Shown one piece after another: positions 9,275 to 18,041 of a stretch of DNA of 43,698 bases. The notes below the pieces were generated by a model that saw only the letters and a program-made list of their open reading frames with translations, was not told where the DNA came from and did no database searches. Source of the DNA: Clostridia bacterium (GTDB lineage: Bacteria > Bacillota > Clostridia > Oscillospirales > CAG-272). The stretch is from contig JAFYMF010000022.1 in the NCBI GenBank assembly GCA_017556745.1, positions 1 to 43,698 of the forward strand, given 5' to 3'. Both the position numbers and the translations under genes were made by a program. How positions within the stretch are numbered: position 1 is the first letter of the stretch; each line of letters opens with the position of its first letter.

Positions 9275-10012
9275 CTAATAGTCGATGTTTGGCATTATTG
9301 ATAGCGGTACAAATGACAAAAAGTCAGCAGAAGTGATTATGAACTCAATTCCTTCGTATTCAATTGTGCGGGGCAGGTCATACACGCCGTGTATGTGTCC
9401 GAAATACGCACGTTTTACAGAATACTCATGTAGCAAATCTACAAACTCACGGCAAACAAATCCACGGAAGACAGGAGGAAAATGAAAGAACACCAGTGTT
9501 TCTCTGTCATCATCTTCACCGCGTCTGAGTTTCTTTGATGCTTCAAGGCCAAGCTTCAGCCGCGCGGCCTCTCTTGCGACTATCTTCTGATAATCAGCGG
9601 TATCGGGGGCAGCATCCTGTTTGTCCTCGGTGTACCAACCGCGGGTACCGGTTATTATGAATTCCTCTGTTTCGAGAGCATTGTTATAGAGAATATCAAA
9701 GCACTCATAACCGTTCTCCTCAAAGAAACCATTCATTTTTGCGGCGGTTGACCACCAATAATCATGGTTGCCCTTGCCGAGTATCTTTTTGCCGGGAAGT
9801 TCAGAGAGAAGCTTAAGATCCGGCGCCGCTTCTTCAAGAGAGATACCCCAGGAGATATCACCGGGTATTACCACGGTATCATCATCGGATATGATTGCCT
9901 TCCAGTATTTAACTATCTTGTCGGTGTATCCTGCCCATCTGTGTCCGAAGATATCCATCGGCTTGTTGACTGCTCCCGACAGATGCAGGTCGGATATTAC
10001 ATAGAGTGACAT
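9275..10012 (-). CDS. Calcineurin-like metallophosphoesterase
   Basis: Cytosolic binuclear-metal phosphoesterase of 245 aa. The metal-binding blocks appear in order: DLHLSG near residue 8, GDISWGI near 52, GKGNHDYWW near 78 and GHIHGVYD near 207. There is no signal peptide. The family covers phosphodiesterases and nucleotidases, and nothing here fixes the substrate. AAGGAG lies 7 bp ahead of the ATG. It is the last gene of the minus-strand housekeeping run, 46 bp after thrC. Confidence 0.88.
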   Translation of the reverse strand: MSLYVISDLHLSGAVNKPMDIFGHRWAGYTDKIVKYWKAIISDDDTVVIPGDISWGISLEEAAPDLKLLSELPGKKILGKGNHDYWWSTAAKMNGFFEENGYECFDILYNNALETEEFIITGTRGWYTEDKQDAAPDTADYQKIVAREAARLKLGLEASKKLRRGEDDDRETLVFFHFPPVFRGFVCREFVDLLHEYSVKRAYFGHIHGVYDLPRTIEYEGIEFIITSADFLSFVPLSIMPNIDY

Positions 10013-10058
10013 ACCGGCTCCTTACATTATATTATATGGTATGTATATGGGATACGAT

Positions 10059-11540
10059 TCAGTTATTTGCAAGGACTGTCTCGGTCATTTCAGAGCGATC
10101 AACAGTCATGTCAAATCTTACGGTTTTACCGCGGAGAGAAGCAAGGGGTGTCGGAATGGTTGTACCGGTTGCTTCGCTGAGTGCGGTGAGAGCATCAAGT
10201 CCGTCTGCAGGAACCTCAAGTCCGAGAGAAGCAAGAACATCCTGAGAGAACTTGTAGGGACTTGCGGTGGAAGCAAGAAGAAGCTTCTTTGTGTCGCCTG
10301 AATCCTTCATATACTTCTTAGCACAACCGAGACCTACTGCAGTGTGAGTATCGATGAGATAACCGTTCTTGTCAAATGTCTCCTTGATGATAGCCGCAGT
10401 CTCGTCCTCTGAACAGTAATATCCGCAGAATACCTTCTTTATCTCTGCAAGCTCATCCTCAGTTACAGAGTACTTTCCATCATTTTTGAGGGATGCCATG
10501 TACTCAGCGGTTGCCTTAGGACCACAGATGAGGGAGAGAAGTCTCTCAAGGTTGCTGGAAATGAGAATATCCATTGAGGGGGAGATTGTGGTGTGGAATT
10601 TACGATTTCTGTCATAAACACCGGTCTCAATGAAGTCTGTAAGAATGTTATTGGAGTTTGATGCGCAGATGAGCTTACCTACGGGAAGTCCCATCTCCTT
10701 TGCTATGTAAGCAGCAAAAATGTTACCGAAATTACCTGTGGGAACACAGATGTTGATCTCTTCTCCGGCCTTAATGCTACCTGCCTTTACCATATCTGCG
10801 TAAGCAGAGATATAGTAAACAATCTGGGGAGCGAGACGTCCGAAGTTAATTGAATTAGCACTGGAAAGGAATACACCCTTTGTGTTAAGCTGTTCTGCAA
10901 CCGCACTGTCGGCGAAGATCTGCTTTACGCCGTTCTGTGCATCGTCAAAATTACCGCGGATAGCACAAACTGCAACGTTGTCACCCTCCTGAGTCTGCAT
11001 CTGAAGCTTCTGTACCTTGGATACACCGTCAACGGGATAAAATACCAGTATTCCGGTACCGGGAACGTCACGGTAACCTTCAAGTGCGGCCTTACCGGTG
11101 TCACCGGAAGTAGCAACAAGAATGAGTGCTTTTCTTGTCTCGCCGGTCATGGTGAGTGAACGAGAGAGAAGCTTGGGCATTATCTGAAGGGCCATATCCT
11201 TGAATGCGGAGGTTGGACCATGCCAAAGCTCAAGTACTTCAATACCCTCACTATCAAGAGAGTGTATTGGTGCAGCGCCGCCGGGGAAACGAGCCTCGGA
11301 GTATGCATCGCGGCAATCCTCAAGGATGAGAGCCTTGTCATAGTCGGTAAGGAAAAGAGAGAGTATCTCTGCGGCTCTGTCAGAATATGGCAGAGCTGCG
11401 AGCCCGGTGATATAATCAAGAGATACAGTGGGTATCTCTTCGGGCAAATAGAGACCTCCATCGGGAGCGAGTCCTTCCTTTATTGCTTCTGCAGAAAGGA
11501 CGAATTTAGGTTCGGTTTCTCTTGTGCTTCGAAATTTCAT
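10059..11540 (-). CDS. thrC: Threonine synthase
   Basis: PLP enzyme that converts O-phosphohomoserine to threonine. The PLP lysine is K114 in TSAFKDMALQ. The phosphate-binding loop is VATSGDTGKAALEG, and PTGNFGNIFAAY follows. The 493 aa length and the N-terminal MKFRSTRE block fit the long ThrC class. No homoserine dehydrogenase or classical thrB lies nearby, but an apgM-like gene in the same run may supply the kinase (see findings). The dipeptidase gene ends 35 bp upstream of its start. Confidence 0.96.
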   Translation of the reverse strand: MKFRSTRETEPKFVLSAEAIKEGLAPDGGLYLPEEIPTVSLDYITGLAALPYSDRAAEILSLFLTDYDKALILEDCRDAYSEARFPGGAAPIHSLDSEGIEVLELWHGPTSAFKDMALQIMPKLLSRSLTMTGETRKALILVATSGDTGKAALEGYRDVPGTGILVFYPVDGVSKVQKLQMQTQEGDNVAVCAIRGNFDDAQNGVKQIFADSAVAEQLNTKGVFLSSANSINFGRLAPQIVYYISAYADMVKAGSIKAGEEINICVPTGNFGNIFAAYIAKEMGLPVGKLICASNSNNILTDFIETGVYDRNRKFHTTISPSMDILISSNLERLLSLICGPKATAEYMASLKNDGKYSVTEDELAEIKKVFCGYYCSEDETAAIIKETFDKNGYLIDTHTAVGLGCAKKYMKDSGDTKKLLLASTASPYKFSQDVLASLGLEVPADGLDALTALSEATGTTIPTPLASLRGKTVRFDMTVDRSEMTETVLANN

Positions 11541-11575
11541 CTTTAATATATCCTCAAATTAAAATATTTTACTTT

Positions 11576-12520
11576 TTACAGGTTTCTTTCAATAAAAGCC
11601 ATGGCATTACCGAAGAATACGTTATTTACTGTTTCCTCAGAATAACCGTGCCTAATCATTGCGTCGGCAAGATTTCCCATAAGAGAATTGTTTTCGAGTC
11701 CGCGCGGGGTATGGTCAATACCGTCGTAGTCACAACCAAGACAGAGCGCTTTTTCACCGCCGTTCGAAAGGTAGTAATCAATATGACGCATTACCGCATC
11801 AACATTACATTCTTCTTTTGTCTCATCACATATGTGCTTAGGACAAAAACTAATCCCAACCACACCACCGGATAGGACAAGTCGGGAGAAAAGCTCCGGA
11901 GTAAGGTTTCTTTCGTGGTCGTATACAACACGGCTGTTACTATGGGTTGCTATAAATGGCTTTCCGAGCTCGTCTGCAATGTCAGCCACTGATTTTGCAG
12001 TGTTGATAGATGCATGTGAAATATCCGGTATTATACCTATCTCATACATTCTGCGTACCGCCTTCACACCGAAATCTGTCAGAGGAAGATCGGTATCAAA
12101 TGCACCGCCAACAGAACACTCGCCTTTCCATGTGAGGGTCATAAAGCGTACCCCCATTTCTCTGAGTGTGTCAAGCTTTTTAAGATCACCTGACAGAAGG
12201 CGTGCGCCCTCAACCGCAAGAATGAAAGGATATTTGCCATTATCAAGCGCACTCTTTACAGCTTCGCTGTCGGTGGTAATAATGATTTTTTCACCAAACA
12301 GATCAAGCTTATCTTTTAGGTTAGAGTAGGTATCAAGAAAGTTTTGCCAGCACTCTTCATCACTGAGTTCGTGCGGCGACCATATTGCCATGGTTTGAAC
12401 GTATTTATCTGCTTTTATATCGTTAAGTCTCACATGGAGACCCTTTGATTGCAGATTTGTAGATAATTTTCTGATTTTATGTGCGGTGTCACAGTGAAGA
12501 TCGAATAGACAGTAATTCAT
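11576..12520 (-). CDS. M19 (renal-type) membrane dipeptidase family
   Basis: Zinc dipeptidase of about 314 aa. The metal motif FDLHCDTAHK is at the N-terminus. EGARLLSGD carries the bridging Glu, and ATHSNSR and LGCDYDGID carry later ligands. No signal peptide is visible, so it is probably cytosolic and acts on dipeptides. An in-frame GTG at 12529 overlaps the yraN stop, but GGAG is better spaced for the ATG at 12520, which I take as the start. Translational coupling to yraN is likely. Confidence 0.9.
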   Translation of the reverse strand: MNYCLFDLHCDTAHKIRKLSTNLQSKGLHVRLNDIKADKYVQTMAIWSPHELSDEECWQNFLDTYSNLKDKLDLFGEKIIITTDSEAVKSALDNGKYPFILAVEGARLLSGDLKKLDTLREMGVRFMTLTWKGECSVGGAFDTDLPLTDFGVKAVRRMYEIGIIPDISHASINTAKSVADIADELGKPFIATHSNSRVVYDHERNLTPELFSRLVLSGGVVGISFCPKHICDETKEECNVDAVMRHIDYYLSNGGEKALCLGCDYDGIDHTPRGLENNSLMGNLADAMIRHGYSEETVNNVFFGNAMAFIERNL

Positions 12521-12525
12521 GATCG

Positions 12526-12921
12526 TCACGCTCCAAATGCGTTTTTGATGTGTTTTATTTCTGTGTTACCTTTACTAATTGTACCATCTGTGTTTATGTA
12601 TAACTCGATCACATCAAGTCGAGGTCTTTTTGAGGTAACGTGTGTGGATAAATAACCTCTTGCAGAGGAAAGCAATCTTTGACGTTTGTCGTAGGTTACC
12701 GCTGCGGCAGGTCTGCCGAAACGTGAAAGAGACTCGGTTCTTCGCCTTGCCTTGACTTCTACAAAGATAATATACGTATCGTCCTCGGCAATTATATCTG
12801 TTTCATTACGACCGAAGCGATAGTTTCTTTCTATTATTTTATATCCGCTTTTGCTCAGATACTTAGCGGCAAATTCCTCCGCCTCGTCTCCACGGACTTT
12901 GTTTTTATTTCCGTTTATCAT
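12526..12921 (-). CDS. yraN: YraN/UPF0102 family endonuclease-like protein
   Basis: A 131-aa protein of the UPF0102 family with a PD-(D/E)XK nuclease fold. Visible blocks are KVRGDEAEEFAAKYL, then TDIIAEDDTYIIFVEVKARR, which holds the Asp and the E-x-K pair. The usual GEIDLI is here NETDII. The start overlaps the rnhB stop by four bases, so the two are translationally coupled. This adjacency is common in Firmicutes (lepB-rbgA-rnhB-yraN). The biological role is not settled for the family. Confidence 0.9.
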   Translation of the reverse strand: MINGNKNKVRGDEAEEFAAKYLSKSGYKIIERNYRFGRNETDIIAEDDTYIIFVEVKARRRTESLSRFGRPAAAVTYDKRQRLLSSARGYLSTHVTSKRPRLDVIELYINTDGTISKGNTEIKHIKNAFGA

Positions 12922-13523
12922 TTCATCTTTTGAAGGAACCCCATAAAGCTCTTTCTGTGGTCGGGACAGGGACCAAGCTCAAACACCTTCTGGCGGTGTT
13001 CTTTTGTAGGATATCCTTTATGCTTTGCAAATCCGTATTCGGGGTATTTCTCATCGAGTATGAGACAGTCTCTGTCACGGCTTACTTTTGCAAGTATAGA
13101 CGCGGCGGCAATGGATGGAGAAAGAGCATCTCCGCCGATGATGGGGATGGCTTTCATATCAAAGCCGCGGGCAATATTTCCGTCTACTAAAACGAGATCG
13201 GGTACAGGGGTAAGCATTGCAACTGCACGGCGCATGGCAAGCTGTGCTGCCTCAAGAATATTGAGGGAGTCTATTTCCTCAACGGAAGCAGATGCAATAC
13301 CATAGCTTATTGCCTCTTTACAGATTATATCAAAGAGTTTTTCTCTTTTTTTCTCACTTATCTTTTTTGAATCATTAAGTCCTTCAATGACAAGTCCATC
13401 GGGGAGGATGCAGGCAGCGGCAAAAACAGGACCTGCAAGAGGACCTCTTCCTGCCTCGTCTGTGCCGCAGATTATCGAGTAACCTTCACTAAAATATTTT
13501 GCTTCAAGAGTGAATTCAAGCAT
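12918..13523 (-). CDS. rnhB: Ribonuclease HII
   Basis: Cleaves RNA in RNA-DNA hybrids and single ribonucleotides in DNA. The 201-aa sequence begins with the catalytic GTDEAGRGPLAGPV (D22, E23), then LVDGN with the third acidic residue and later SRDR. The C-terminal KHKGYPTKEH block is diagnostic. There is no N-terminal substrate-binding extension as in B. subtilis RnhB, so this is the short form. GGAGGA lies directly ahead of the ATG. It is 18 bp downstream of rbgA. Confidence 0.97.
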   Translation of the reverse strand: MLEFTLEAKYFSEGYSIICGTDEAGRGPLAGPVFAAACILPDGLVIEGLNDSKKISEKKREKLFDIICKEAISYGIASASVEEIDSLNILEAAQLAMRRAVAMLTPVPDLVLVDGNIARGFDMKAIPIIGGDALSPSIAAASILAKVSRDRDCLILDEKYPEYGFAKHKGYPTKEHRQKVFELGPCPDHRKSFMGFLQKMK

Positions 13524-13541
13524 ACTTATCCTCCGTCACTG

Positions 13542-14411
13542 TTATTCGGGACGGTCAAGGGTTACTCTGCCGATCTTACCGCCTCTGAATTCGTCAAGGA
13601 TCATAAGCGCGGTACGCTCGGTATCTATCTCACCGCCGGATACAAGAAAACCTCTCTTCTTACCTATCATAAGGAAGAAATCGTAGTCTGATATAGTCTC
13701 ATCGGTTGCACTGGAAATATCGAGCTTGTATCTCTCGGTTATCATGGCGGGATACATTTGTCTGAGTCTTCCTACAAGGGAAAATGCAATTGCCTCGGTG
13801 TCAAGAATGTCATCTTTGATAGCACCTGTTGCAGCGAGCTTTTCACCTACAGCTCTGTCCTCAAATTTTGGCCAGAGAACACCGGGCATGTCAAGAAGTT
13901 CAAGTCCTACCTTGGTAACTACCCACTGCTTGGTAAGTGTTACACCGGGACGATCCTCAACTCGTGCTCTTTTAACACCTGAAAGCTTATTGACAAGGGA
14001 GGATTTACCAACGTTTGGTATGCCGAGAACCATTGCTCTGAGCTTGCGGCCCTCCATACCTTTGTCACTGTATCTCTGAAGTCGATCTGACAGCATTTCT
14101 TTCAGAATGGGCATTATTTTATTTAGCCCGGCACCGGTGATGCAATCGGTCTCGATGACACGTTTACCGTGATAAGCAAAATATTCTGCCCATTTTTTGT
14201 TTTGCTCCGGGTCAGCAAGAGACGCTTTATTCATTAATATAAGTGTCGGCTTATCTCCTACGATTGAAGAAAACTCCGGATTCTCTGAGCTCATGGGAAC
14301 ACGGGCATCAAGAAGCTCGATGACCACGTCTACAGAGGAAAGGTTTTCTTTAATAAGCCGTCGGGTTTTTGCCATATGGCCGGGAAACCACTGTATCTGA
14401 TCGGAAGGCAT
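13542..14411 (-). CDS. rbgA: RbgA/YlqF ribosome biogenesis GTPase
   Basis: Circularly permuted GTPase required for late 50S assembly. The N-terminus IQWFPGHMAKTRR is the family signature. Motif order is G4 (MNKASL, near residue 62), G1 (GIPNVGKSS, near 129), then G3 (DMPGVLWP, near 174). G4 is normally NKxD; here it reads NKAS, confirmed in the codons around 14220-14230. A C-terminal RNA-binding region follows, and the 289 aa length is normal. AAGGAGGAG precedes the ATG. It sits between signal peptidase I and rnhB, the conserved Firmicute order. Confidence 0.96.
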   Translation of the reverse strand: MPSDQIQWFPGHMAKTRRLIKENLSSVDVVIELLDARVPMSSENPEFSSIVGDKPTLILMNKASLADPEQNKKWAEYFAYHGKRVIETDCITGAGLNKIMPILKEMLSDRLQRYSDKGMEGRKLRAMVLGIPNVGKSSLVNKLSGVKRARVEDRPGVTLTKQWVVTKVGLELLDMPGVLWPKFEDRAVGEKLAATGAIKDDILDTEAIAFSLVGRLRQMYPAMITERYKLDISSATDETISDYDFFLMIGKKRGFLVSGGEIDTERTALMILDEFRGGKIGRVTLDRPE

Positions 14412-14438
14412 AGCTCCTCCTTAAATTGTTTTTATTTG

Positions 14439-15017
14439 TTAGTTTACAAAACCGATTTTGTTAAGCGGCATCAGACGAATAATAGCGGGTCCGATAATGT
14501 AATCCTCATCAATCGCACCCAGGTCAAGTGAACGGCTATCATGGGAGTTATATCTGTTATCGCCCATAACAAACACCTTACCCTCCGGAACAGTGTAAGG
14601 AAAAGAAAGATCGGAGGTGTATTTAAAACCGTAAAGGAAAAGATACTCAGATTCGTCGACAACCTTATTATCAACAGTAACGGTCCAGTTGTCAAAATCT
14701 ATATCGATGGTCTGTCCACCTGTGGCAATTACTCTTTTTACAAGATGTTCGTTAGGATATGCACGGCTATACGGTGCACGAAATACTACTATGTCACCTT
14801 GCTTTGGAGTATATGGCAAACTGGAGACAAGTAAAACATCTCCGTTTGAGAGTGTTTTTTCCATAGAATTACCGGATACCACAGATACTCTGGAGAGAAA
14901 TGTAAATACCAGAAATACAAGGCATATGGAAATTACCAGTCCCTCTATATAATCATAGAGAGTAGCGGCTATCTTTTTATCGTTATCGTTTTTTTGTTGC
15001 TTCTTGTTACTGATCAT
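14439..15017 (-). CDS. lepB: Signal peptidase I (copy 1)
   Basis: Membrane-anchored serine peptidase that removes Sec signal peptides. One N-terminal membrane segment lies at about 24-44, followed by the catalytic Ser in GNSMEKTL (S51) and the general-base Lys in LVKRVIA (K94). The substrate-binding block MGDNRYNSHDSR follows. At 192 aa it is a normal single-TM Gram-positive type. AGAAAGGAT precedes the ATG. A second complete copy lies 30 bp upstream. Confidence 0.96.
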   Translation of the reverse strand: MISNKKQQKNDNDKKIAATLYDYIEGLVISICLVFLVFTFLSRVSVVSGNSMEKTLSNGDVLLVSSLPYTPKQGDIVVFRAPYSRAYPNEHLVKRVIATGGQTIDIDFDNWTVTVDNKVVDESEYLFLYGFKYTSDLSFPYTVPEGKVFVMGDNRYNSHDSRSLDLGAIDEDYIIGPAIIRLMPLNKIGFVN

Positions 15018-15047
15018 TTCATATCCTTTCTTATTGTCAACTGTGCT

Positions 15048-15626
15048 TCAGTTCGGTATTCCAAAGGAAGTAAATGGATAAAAGCGCAAAATGACTTTAC
15101 CGAGAATATTTTCTACCGGCACGGTACCGATGATATCACTGCGGCTATCAACGGAGTTATTCCTGTTATCTCCAAGCAGGAATACACGTCCGGGCTCAAC
15201 AGTGTAAGGAAAAATATCTGTACCGTAGCTTACAGCTGCTTGGTCTTTAATATACGGTTCACTTAGCGGAATACTGTCTACAGTAATTAAACCGGTGGCA
15301 GGGTCTATATCGATGGTCTGACCCTCAGTTGCTATAACTCTCTTAACAAGTGGATAATCGAACTCACTGCTGTTTGCATCAAAAACCACAATATCTCCGG
15401 ACTTGGGGGTGTAAAACAGACCTGAAAAAATAATATAATCTCCGTTTGAAAGAGTTTTTTCCATAGAACTACCGCTGACAGAAGCAATGCTGAAAAACAG
15501 AGATAGCATCAGTATCGTAAGTGACAGAAGAATGAACAGTATCTCGATAATGTTAAGTACTCTATCTGATGATTTGCGGTCGTTTAAATCTATGGCAGAC
15601 TTTGTATCATGCTGATACTTAGTCAT
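15048..15626 (-). CDS. lepB: Signal peptidase I (copy 2)
   Basis: Also 192 aa, with the same architecture: a membrane segment at about 26-48, S54 in GSSMEKTL, K95 in LVKRVIA, and LGDNRNNSVDSR. It is clearly paralogous to the next gene downstream, but the N-terminal cytosolic part and much of the beta domain have diverged, so the duplication is not recent. It starts 8 bp after the apgM-like stop and has little visible Shine-Dalgarno, which points to coupled translation. Confidence 0.95.
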   Translation of the reverse strand: MTKYQHDTKSAIDLNDRKSSDRVLNIIEILFILLSLTILMLSLFFSIASVSGSSMEKTLSNGDYIIFSGLFYTPKSGDIVVFDANSSEFDYPLVKRVIATEGQTIDIDPATGLITVDSIPLSEPYIKDQAAVSYGTDIFPYTVEPGRVFLLGDNRNNSVDSRSDIIGTVPVENILGKVILRFYPFTSFGIPN

Positions 15627-15634
15627 AAGCTATA

Positions 15635-16849
15635 TTATTTATCGGACATCATAATGCCGATAAGGTTACTGCCATCGGGAATGTAGTCATTCTTGGAAGC
15701 AGCGGTGACTTCAGTGAAACAATCTGTTCCGCAGAAGTCAGTTGTACTTGAATATAACATAAAGGGCACAGGGTCGGGTGAGTGTGTTCTCATAGCGATG
15801 GGAGTGGGATGATCGGGAAGAAGAAGAATCTTATACTCATCACCGCTGTTTTTAAGATATTCGTATACAGGAGTAAGTATTTTTTCGTCGATAAGCTCAA
15901 TAGAACGTACCTTGTTGTCAAGTTCTGCTCTGTGACCGCATTCATCGGGAGCTTCAACGTGCAGGAATACGAGATCCTTGCCGTCGGTAAATGCGTTGAT
16001 TGCGGCATCTGCCTTACCCTTGTAATTTGTGTGTACGTTGCCGGTAGCACCCTCTATGTTTACAGTTTCCATTCCTGCGCAGAGTGCAATACCTTTTATA
16101 AGATCTACAGCGGAGATAACGGTACCTTTAAGTCCCCACTTTTCTTCAAAGGAGGGAAGTGCCGGCTTTTTACCGGGGCTCCAAAGCCAAATAGAGTTTG
16201 CGGGATGAAGGCCTCTTTCTCTGCGGGAACGGTTTACCGGATGGTCATTCAGAACATCGTAACTCGCACGCATAAGCTCGTAGAAGGGACGGCCTTCTTC
16301 GTCTTTGGGAAGATATTCACCGATGCGCTTGCCAAGAATGTCGTGAGGACGGTTAAAGTTATAGGTGTCGGTTATATTCTTCCAGATAAGACAGTGTCTG
16401 TAGCTTATACCGGTGTAGAAGTGACGGAAATCATCACCGAATTTTTCCTCCATTGCTTGTATGAGCTCGTTTGCTTCAGAAGTGGTAATTTCATCTGCAC
16501 TATGATCAAGTATGATCTTATCGTCGTAATCAGCCTCGTCTTCAGAGAGGGTAACTATGTTACAACGGATAGCAGTCTCATCCTCTTTCATTTCGATACC
16601 CATACTCATTGCTTCAAGGGGAGAACGACCCTTTGAATATACTTTGGGGTCATAGGAAAGAATAGCAAGGTTTGCTGTATCGCTCTCAGGTACCATACCG
16701 GTGGGAACATTAAGAACAGTTCCTACACGGGAGACTTTAGCAAGTTTGTCCATTGTGGGCTTATTTGCAACTTCCATGGGGGTTTTGTCCCCGAGCTCGG
16801 GAATGGCTGTGTCTGCCATACCATCATATACAAGTATAAAATATTTCAT
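15635..16849 (-). CDS. apgM-like 2,3-bisphosphoglycerate-independent phosphoglycerate mutase family protein
   Basis: Alkaline-phosphatase superfamily protein with the archaeal-type iPGM layout. It starts KYFILVYDGMAD, followed by the Ser-nucleophile region VPESDTANLAILSYDP, KGRSPLEA, HVEAPDECGH and LLPDHPTP, where the last two hold metal ligands. The start at 16849 is chosen because AGGAAAGG precedes it; a longer form from 16885 would run back into the ftsW-like stop. Length from this start is 404 aa. The annotated family activity is 2- to 3-phosphoglycerate mutation. Relatives in some anaerobes act instead as homoserine kinases, which is plausible here given thrC in the same gene run. Confidence 0.85.
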   Translation of the reverse strand: MKYFILVYDGMADTAIPELGDKTPMEVANKPTMDKLAKVSRVGTVLNVPTGMVPESDTANLAILSYDPKVYSKGRSPLEAMSMGIEMKEDETAIRCNIVTLSEDEADYDDKIILDHSADEITTSEANELIQAMEEKFGDDFRHFYTGISYRHCLIWKNITDTYNFNRPHDILGKRIGEYLPKDEEGRPFYELMRASYDVLNDHPVNRSRRERGLHPANSIWLWSPGKKPALPSFEEKWGLKGTVISAVDLIKGIALCAGMETVNIEGATGNVHTNYKGKADAAINAFTDGKDLVFLHVEAPDECGHRAELDNKVRSIELIDEKILTPVYEYLKNSGDEYKILLLPDHPTPIAMRTHSPDPVPFMLYSSTTDFCGTDCFTEVTAASKNDYIPDGSNLIGIMMSDK

Positions 16850-16881
16850 AGTGAATTCCTTTCCTGAGATAGGGACTGCGG

Positions 16882-18003
16882 TCAAAGAGAGCTGTCTCTG
16901 TCAAAATTGTATTTATTGCTGTTTGTGTGGATGCTTTGTACAAGCCCCATTATCATATAAAGCGATAATACTGAACTACCACCGTAACTCATAAATGGAA
17001 GAGTTATTCCGACAACAGGAAGCATCGCAAGGCACATACCTATATTTTCTGCAGTCTGGGCAATTATAAGAGCGGTAACACCCGCACACATATACGCACC
17101 CATTGTTTTTTTCGATGTAAGGGCGATTTTTATTAATCTTATGACAATTATTGTCAGGAGAACAAAAAGAATAAGACCGGCAATGAAACCGAATTTTTCA
17201 AGCATGGTTGAAAAAATAAAGTCGGTATTTGCAGCGTAAAGGCTTTTGTAAACGCTTCCGCCGTTGAAACCGTTACCGAAAAAACCGCCGGATGAGATGG
17301 CCTCACGACTGAGAAGGGCTTGATGTCCCTTATCGTATGGATCCATCTCGGGGTTAAAGCCAACAAGAATTCTCTGCTTTTGATACTCTGCAAGCTGGGA
17401 CCACAAAAAAGGGAACCCGATGACACCGGCCAGACCGGCACCTGCAAAATACCAAAGGCTGAGACCTGCACAGAACATCATAACCGCAGCAATAACGAGA
17501 AATACCAAGGCAGAGCCAAGGTCTCCGGTGATAAGTACTGCGCCGATAATTGTTCCGATATGAAGAAGAAGTCCTATGAGACTTTTTATGTGGTTGATAT
17601 TTTCCTTCACCATATCCAGATGCCGACCGAAACTGATTATAAATGCCAGCTTGACGAACTCGGAGGGCTGTATTCCGATGGGACCGAAACGGATCCATGC
17701 GGAGTTAGTACCCTCTGACGAACCGAATACAGAAGTGAACAGAAGTAGGAAAAAGGAAAATATAATCAGCGGTATCCAGAATTTTTTTGCGGCTTCCTCA
17801 TAATCGTAAAACGAGAATATAAACATAAAGCCGCAACCGATAACAACGGCAAATATCTGAATTATCAGTTTGGATGTACTGAAAACATCGTTGCCGCTGA
17901 TAAGAGTTAATATGCTAAGAAAAGATACTGCAATAACAGACAGGGCAAGAATGGGGTCGAGTCGCAGTATTCTTACTTTAAGCGGAATGCTGAATGCCCT
18001 CAT
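16882..18003 (-). CDS. FtsW/RodA/SpoVE-family SEDS peptidoglycan polymerase
   Basis: A 373-aa polytopic membrane glycosyltransferase with about ten hydrophobic segments. Family blocks are LDPILAL near the start, GIQPSEFVKLAFI near 130, the extracellular HQALLSREAISSGGFFGNG near 227, NTDFIFSTMLEKFG, and the C-terminal FMSYGGSSVLSLYMIMGLVQ. The opening LRLDPILAL favours the RodA branch over FtsW, but SpoVE cannot be excluded. GGGAGGG precedes the ATG. It lies between proS and the apgM-like gene, with no partner PBP adjacent. Confidence 0.9.
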   Translation of the reverse strand: MRAFSIPLKVRILRLDPILALSVIAVSFLSILTLISGNDVFSTSKLIIQIFAVVIGCGFMFIFSFYDYEEAAKKFWIPLIIFSFFLLLFTSVFGSSEGTNSAWIRFGPIGIQPSEFVKLAFIISFGRHLDMVKENINHIKSLIGLLLHIGTIIGAVLITGDLGSALVFLVIAAVMMFCAGLSLWYFAGAGLAGVIGFPFLWSQLAEYQKQRILVGFNPEMDPYDKGHQALLSREAISSGGFFGNGFNGGSVYKSLYAANTDFIFSTMLEKFGFIAGLILFVLLTIIVIRLIKIALTSKKTMGAYMCAGVTALIIAQTAENIGMCLAMLPVVGITLPFMSYGGSSVLSLYMIMGLVQSIHTNSNKYNFDRDSSL

Positions 18004-18041
18004 TCTTTACCCTCCCTGCATATTTTTTATAAAAAGTTGGA

